Source: Eubacterium sp. (GTDB taxonomy: Bacteria; Bacillota; Clostridia; Oscillospirales; Acutalibacteraceae). From it: DNA of 10,496 nt. Below, in pieces: positions 6,524 to 10,496 of this stretch; within the stretch, counting starts at the first letter, position 1, and each line of letters starts with the position of its first letter. The DNA lies in the NCBI GenBank assembly GCA_029059925.1, contig JAIDVA010000370.1, positions 1-10,496 of the forward strand, given 5' to 3'. The position numbers and the translations under genes were made by a program. The notes beneath the pieces are model-generated. The model saw nothing but the letters and a program-made list of their open reading frames with translations. It was not told where the DNA came from and ran no database searches.

Positions 6524-9500
6524 AATAATATGCCTTGATTGTTTTAATTTCAAATGGTTTGAAGTTAACATTTAAAATATTTGTGTTTTCAGGTTCGCCT
6601 ATACTATGCTCAAGCATATTGGTTAATTGGATGGACTTAATCTCATCACCAAACTGAAGATGACAGTTGGTCTGAGTACCCTCTGCTTCATAAGCACGTA
6701 TGATATATGCCTTTTCCTCGTCTTCACATGGCTTTATCGTTTCAATAATGATATTAGATTTGTCTATTTTGACAGGTGTTTTTAAAGTGAAGTCACCTGA
6801 TGAAATAATGTGAGGTATATTTAAACAATAAGCGGGCTGAATAACAGCTTGTGAACAGAATGGTGTATTGTGGGGCAAGAATGAGTATACAGTATGATGT
6901 CTTCCGTGATCACCGGCAACATCGGGATGCGTTCCTCCCTTGTGCAGTGAAAGGCGAATCTCGGAATTGTTAACGGAAATACCATATTTGCTGTCATTTA
7001 TGATTGTAACACCGTAGTTAGGCTCTGATAAATCAGTATATTTGTGGTTAACGACTTCAAATTTAGCCTGCTCTATAGAATTGTTGCGTGTTGTAGGACG
7101 TTTGCAGTAGCCGAACTGGATTTCCTGTCTTGCAAAATCCTCGCGTACATTTGTATCAAATGCAACCTTTAAGAATCTGTGGTCATCATGCCAGTCCATA
7201 TATGTGTCAAAACGTACTTCAGGTGAATTGGCAAAGAATATCATATCCTGGGCAATAGTTGATTTTTTACTGATTTTATATGTACTGCGGATAATAAAAG
7301 CAATTTCTCCATCTGATACAACTTCACGGCTTATAAGCTCTGCACAAGGCCTGAATTTGAGCTCAATATCAGCATCAATATCCCAATTATCCCAGCTTGA
7401 CGGTACATCCTCAGCCATAATGAATGTGTTGAATGCAAGCCCGTCTACAAGCTGTCTGTCAGCATATTTATCAATAAATGAGCAGATAAAGCCGTTTTCA
7501 TCAAACTCTATTTCCGCGAAAGGTGTAATCAGCTTATTACCATTGTAAATAAAGGCAGATTTACTGTCATGGATTACTTTACTATCAGAATATGATAAAT
7601 GAACTGAAGATAAAGCAGGAACAGTTATTCCATCAAGTAAGCACACAGCCTTTGAATTAATATCAGTATATTTCTGCTGTGGAATAGTATCAAAGCATTT
7701 GCCGTTGTCATCAACAAAAACGACATCGCATCTATCGAATGAAAGTGTATTGGTGATAGAAATGCCACCTTCATTTTTATTGGTTATTTTTGCAATTTCT
7801 TCGCTGACATTTTTAATCAGTGCACGCATTTCTCTTTTACACTGCGTATGTGCCTTGTTAATGCAGGTGCCGGGCAAAATATCATGGAACTGATTAATAA
7901 GCAGTGTTTTATAATATTGATTGCTGTTATCAGTGCTGCAAGGCTTTGAAGATTTGATGCTCTCGCTTACTGTCAGAATTTCAAAATCTCTGAGGAGCAG
8001 TTCGGCTTTTCTGTTGTTGCGCTTGATTTCGTGTTGATTTGTAAGTGTTCCTCTGTGTAATTCTAAGTATAATTCACCTCTGTAGGTATTAGGGTTTACT
8101 GCTGCTTTTTCAAGATTTTTCATAAAATCGCCTACTGATGTATAATAAGCGTTTGGAATTTCATTGAGGTTTTTACAGCGTCGTGCCATTTCAATCATCT
8201 CAAACTGAGGGCCGCCTCCGCCGTCACCAAAGCCAAAAGCAACGAGTCGCTTGTCTGTTACACCCGGTTGATCGGTTTTGTGGTCATCATTTATAACAGA
8301 CTCACGGATTTGCTTTGCGTCAGGCCAGCAATGTGTCATATTAAAATGTGAAAATACTTTTGTGCCGTCAATACCTTGCCAATAAAATGTATTATAGGGG
8401 AAAGAATTTGTATCATTCCATGTTATTTTGGTTGTCAGAAAATAATCGACACCGCAGCCTTTCATAATTTGCGGAATAGCCGCTGAATATCCGAAAGTGT
8501 CAGGCAGCCAAAATGCATTTGATGTATAATTAAAATATTTTTCTGTGAATCTTTGTCCCCACAAAAACTGTCTTACCATAGATTCACCGGAGGTGATGTT
8601 GCAGTCACACTCAACCCAGACTGCACCATTTGGCTCGTAATGTCCGTCACTGACCTTTTTCTGTATTTTTTTGAAAAGCTCAGGATAATGTTTTCTGATC
8701 ATATCACTGTGACATGAGGAACTTTGAATAAACATATACTCAGGATATTGTTCCATTAAACTGATTTGGTTACTGTATGTTCTTGCGCATTTTTTTATTG
8801 TCTCATCAATATGCCACAGCCAGGCTGTATCCATATGCGAGTGACCTATAATACCAACCTGAGGAGCATTATTTGTGTTCCTTTCTGCGAGAATTTCAGT
8901 AAGATATGGGTGTGCCATTTTCAGTGCATGTGTAAATTCATCTGTACTTACTTCGTCAGGCGAATAATAAATAATTTTGTGAACCTCTGTAAGTGCATTA
9001 ATTGCTCTTGCCTTCAGAAAGCTGCTCTCAGGCAAATCATTTGCCAGTTGATTTACTGTTTTTAAATCAAAATAAAAGCTGCAGATATCATCATTTTTTA
9101 TACAGATGTCAAGGCTGTCAAAAGAAAAATCATATGTGTTAATTTGAGATAAATCTGCTGAAAACGGATCACAGCCATGATAATCATGACCTGCGTAATA
9201 TTCAACTGCAAGCTCTATTTTTTCGTCGGCCTTTGCATTTTTTTTGATTAATCCACAATAATGATTACCATGTGCAGTGTATGTGATTTTGTTATTGTAT
9301 GTGCCGAAAGGAATGCCGTCAACCCACAGCATCGCTTCATAGCCACCGAGCTTTGGCATAAGGAATAAATCCTTGCCGTTAAGCTCAGGCGGAACAATAT
9401 ACTCTGATTTAAGCCAGCAGTATTGTCCTTCGGCTCCCCATTTCCAACCACTTGAAATCTTTTCAAAGCATTCATCATTGGGAATACTATGTAATTGCTT

Positions 9501-9620
9501 GTCAGAAAGGAACGCTTTAGCGGGAAGGCTTTTTACCTTAGAGAATAAATACGGATTTAATGTGTTCTCTAATCGCTTTAGCTTTGAAAGCATTCTTTCA
9601 TAATGTGCTTTATATAACAT
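6522..9620 (-). CDS. GH38 alpha-mannosidase, cytoplasmic
   Basis: A 1032-residue retaining alpha-mannosidase that releases mannose from alpha-linked mannosides such as N-glycan or mannan fragments, using a zinc ion. An N-terminal beta domain (about 1-250) precedes the catalytic barrel (about 254-540), which opens with GIIGHSHMDTAWLWH. H262 and D264 are the expected metal ligands, D374 in WLPDTFGYSAAIPQI the nucleophile, and H522 in LHRGTLTNQ the likely fourth ligand. GFGDGGGGP (463-471) and KRNNRKAE (533-540) are further family motifs. A helical linker and C-terminal beta domains follow. It has no signal peptide, so its substrate must be imported. All key residues are present, and length matches the roughly 1000-residue bacterial members. 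I start at ATG 9618-9620, with AGGATGG nine bases upstream; the frame runs on 21 residues to 9683 but that part overlaps the promoter. No sugar importer lies nearby. Exact linkage preference cannot be told. Confidence 0.94.
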   Translation of the reverse strand: MLYKAHYERMLSKLKRLENTLNPYLFSKVKSLPAKAFLSDKQLHSIPNDECFEKISSGWKWGAEGQYCWLKSEYIVPPELNGKDLFLMPKLGGYEAMLWVDGIPFGTYNNKITYTAHGNHYCGLIKKNAKADEKIELAVEYYAGHDYHGCDPFSADLSQINTYDFSFDSLDICIKNDDICSFYFDLKTVNQLANDLPESSFLKARAINALTEVHKIIYYSPDEVSTDEFTHALKMAHPYLTEILAERNTNNAPQVGIIGHSHMDTAWLWHIDETIKKCARTYSNQISLMEQYPEYMFIQSSSCHSDMIRKHYPELFKKIQKKVSDGHYEPNGAVWVECDCNITSGESMVRQFLWGQRFTEKYFNYTSNAFWLPDTFGYSAAIPQIMKGCGVDYFLTTKITWNDTNSFPYNTFYWQGIDGTKVFSHFNMTHCWPDAKQIRESVINDDHKTDQPGVTDKRLVAFGFGDGGGGPQFEMIEMARRCKNLNEIPNAYYTSVGDFMKNLEKAAVNPNTYRGELYLELHRGTLTNQHEIKRNNRKAELLLRDFEILTVSESIKSSKPCSTDNSNQYYKTLLINQFHDILPGTCINKAHTQCKREMRALIKNVSEEIAKITNKNEGGISITNTLSFDRCDVVFVDDNGKCFDTIPQQKYTDINSKAVCLLDGITVPALSSVHLSYSDSKVIHDSKSAFIYNGNKLITPFAEIEFDENGFICSFIDKYADRQLVDGLAFNTFIMAEDVPSSWDNWDIDADIELKFRPCAELISREVVSDGEIAFIIRSTYKISKKSTIAQDMIFFANSPEVRFDTYMDWHDDHRFLKVAFDTNVREDFARQEIQFGYCKRPTTRNNSIEQAKFEVVNHKYTDLSEPNYGVTIINDSKYGISVNNSEIRLSLHKGGTHPDVAGDHGRHHTVYSFLPHNTPFCSQAVIQPAYCLNIPHIISSGDFTLKTPVKIDKSNIIIETIKPCEDEEKAYIIRAYEAEGTQTNCHLQFGDEIKSIQLTNMLEHSIGEPENTNILNVNFKPFEIKTIKAYY

Positions 9621-9654
9621 ATTACTATACCATCCTGTTTTTGTTTTTACTTGC

Positions 9655-9683
9655 AGTATAACATAGAGTTTTGCTTTATACAA
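9655..9683 (-). promoter_or_regulatory. promoter of the mannosidase gene
   Basis: Minus-strand TTGTAT (9678-9683) and TATACT (9655-9660) are 17 bp apart, with TGT directly before the -10, making an extended -10. A 12-bp palindrome ACATATATATGT (9694-9705) lies 10 bp upstream of the -35 and could be an operator, though alternating AT sequence makes chance palindromes likely. Confidence 0.6.
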
Positions 9684-9745
9684 TGTGAAAAGTACATATA
9701 TATGTGTGAATTATTAATGTAAAAATTATATTTATAAGAATAATG

Positions 9746-9800
9746 TTGAATTAAATTCCGATTATGATATAATAACTTCATTCAAATAGAGTGATATAAT
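9746..9800 (+). promoter_or_regulatory. tandem extended -10 promoters of the small lipoprotein
   Basis: The nonamer TGATATAAT occurs twice, at 9765-9773 and 9792-9800, 27 bp apart. Each is a perfect TATAAT with the extended TGn motif. The first has TTGAAT (9746-9751) 16 bp upstream; the second has no clear -35. Two start points near 9780 and 9807 would both reach the ribosome binding site AGAGG at 9818-9822. Confidence 0.6.
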
Positions 9801-9829
9801 GAAAACTTAAGTAAGAAAGAGGTATAGAT

Positions 9830-10288
9830 ATGAAAAAATCAGTAAGTTTATTTATAGTTTTTACACTGGTTGTTATTGCTTTGACAGGATGTGGCAGAGC
9901 CGCAGATGAAAAATTATGCAGAATAGAAATTGTTGATTCAAATCAGAATGTAATATCAATAATGGAAAATCAATCGCAATCTGATATTTCTGAATTTTTT
10001 GATGAGACTCAATGGAAGGAATCTGAAAAACCAATTGACAATCCTGTTACCAAATATGTTATATCTGTTTATCAAGAAAAAACAAAAACTGTTGTAAAAA
10101 CGGATAGTGATGATTATGAAAAAATTATGGAGTATGTTATATTTGAAAATTCAGAAATTGTTAAAGTATCAATAGGCGGAGATGTTGTAAATGGTATGGT
10201 TCCCGATGAACTTTTTGATGAATATTATATTGCATCATCAGATTTCTTTTCAAGGATAAATGATATTGCAGCAACGAACACTATTTAA
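9830..10288 (+). CDS. small hypothetical lipoprotein
   Basis: A 152-residue exported protein I do not recognise. A Lys-rich start and a hydrophobic segment lead to the lipobox LTGC, with C21 as lipid anchor. The mature part is acidic and predicted mostly beta: RIEIVDSNQNVISIM, an I/F-rich helix (DISEFFDETQW), KYVISVYQEKTKTVV, then a Tyr-rich stretch and a final helix. This layout resembles small Gram-positive lipoproteins that carry DUF5301-like domains, but that is an impression and not a match I can show. AGAGG lies 7 bases before the ATG, and two extended -10 boxes precede it. It is divergent from the mannosidase, about 210 bp away, so joint control is possible. No clear terminator follows before the mobile-element end. 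Confidence 0.75.
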   Translation: MKKSVSLFIVFTLVVIALTGCGRAADEKLCRIEIVDSNQNVISIMENQSQSDISEFFDETQWKESEKPIDNPVTKYVISVYQEKTKTVVKTDSDDYEKIMEYVIFENSEIVKVSIGGDVVNGMVPDELFDEYYIASSDFFSRINDIAATNTI

Positions 10289-10420
10289 ACAAATTATTAT
10301 CAAAAAGTGAGTTTACAGTGCAATAAGCATGTAATCCGTTAAATAACTTCAGAATATATTTTGATGTAAAACTGAGATTATCAAAAAATATATTAAAAGC
10401 CAAAACAGGCAGCAGCATTA

Positions 10421-10496
10421 TGAACAAGTCCGTAAAAAGTAGACAATAGAAAAAACAGACCCCCTATGGTAGAATAGAAAAGACTACCATAGGGGG
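10421..10496. mobile_element. end of a probable IS3-family insertion sequence, cut by the window edge
   Basis: TGAACAAGTCCG (10421-10432) followed by TAAAAAGTAGACA (10433-10445) has the pattern of the terminal inverted repeat of IS3-family elements of the IS150 kind: an outer TGAAC, an AAAAAGT core and an inner GACA. A strong minus-strand terminator just inside suggests this is the right (3') end, with the transposase on the minus strand beyond the window. No transposase codons, second end or target duplication can be seen here, and the family match is from memory. Confidence 0.5.
10450..10496 (-). terminator. rho-independent terminator at the mobile-element end
   Basis: CCCCCTATGGTAG (10460-10472) and CTACCATAGGGGG (10484-10496) are perfect 13-bp inverted copies with an 11-base loop. 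On the minus strand the stem is followed by TCTG and six T (A run at 10450-10455). The window ends exactly at the stem, so it may extend and end plus-strand transcripts too. It would stop transcripts leaving the presumed insertion sequence leftward. Confidence 0.72.

Noticed and set aside
7204..9065. Several plus-strand open frames of 64-114 codons
   Set aside because: All are antisense shadows of the GH38 mannosidase, whose motifs are unbroken across them.
9248..9603. Open frames on both strands near the mannosidase N-terminus
   Set aside because: They overlap the mannosidase in other frames, lack ribosome binding sites and show no domain-like composition.
10297..10390. Two copies of ATTATCAAAAA as a repeat array or CRISPR
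   Set aside because: Only two 11-bp A/T-rich copies about 80 bp apart, with no third copy or regular spacing.

Overview
The window is AT-rich DNA with short leaders, AGGTG/GAGG-type ribosome binding sites and extended -10 promoters. Together with the protein types, this fits a low-GC Gram-positive anaerobe of the Ruminococcus/Oscillospiraceae kind, probably from gut or rumen. This is inference from style and family content; no rRNA or tRNA gene is present to confirm it.

Layout from left to right: (1) an AraC-type regulator on the minus strand (223-894), divergent from (2) a large GH95-like glycosidase lipoprotein on the plus strand (999-3680). Between them lies a perfect 10-bp inverted repeat that looks like their shared operator. 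(3) A gap of about 300 bp holds a strong plus-strand terminator hairpin and palindromes. (4) A MATE-family transporter on the minus strand (3976-5337) starts at TTG behind a good promoter. (5) A membrane-anchored GDPD-fold protein on the minus strand (5549-6322) has an altered active-site motif, and a 14-bp direct repeat lies upstream of its promoter. (6) A GH38 alpha-mannosidase on the minus strand (6522-9620) has all expected catalytic residues visible. (7) A small unrecognised lipoprotein on the plus strand (9830-10288) sits behind two extended -10 boxes. (8) At the right edge is what looks like the terminal inverted repeat of an IS3-family insertion sequence with its own terminator, running off the window.

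The genes can be read as a small glycan-foraging neighbourhood. A surface-anchored GH95-like enzyme would trim alpha-linked sugars outside the cell under local AraC-type control. A cytoplasmic GH38 enzyme would cleave alpha-mannosides after import. No sugar importer lies in the window, and the three minus-strand genes appear to have separate promoters, so this is not one operon. The MATE transporter and GDPD-like protein have no evident functional tie to the glycosidases.

The least ordinary points are: the AraC-type protein with only one helix-turn-helix and its matching palindromic operator; the N-to-D change in the GH95 catalytic motif; the HRG-to-HTG change in the GDPD protein; and a promoter/terminator pair around 6414-6523 that could make a short plus-strand RNA. 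I found no CRISPR array, tRNA, rRNA or evident defence system.
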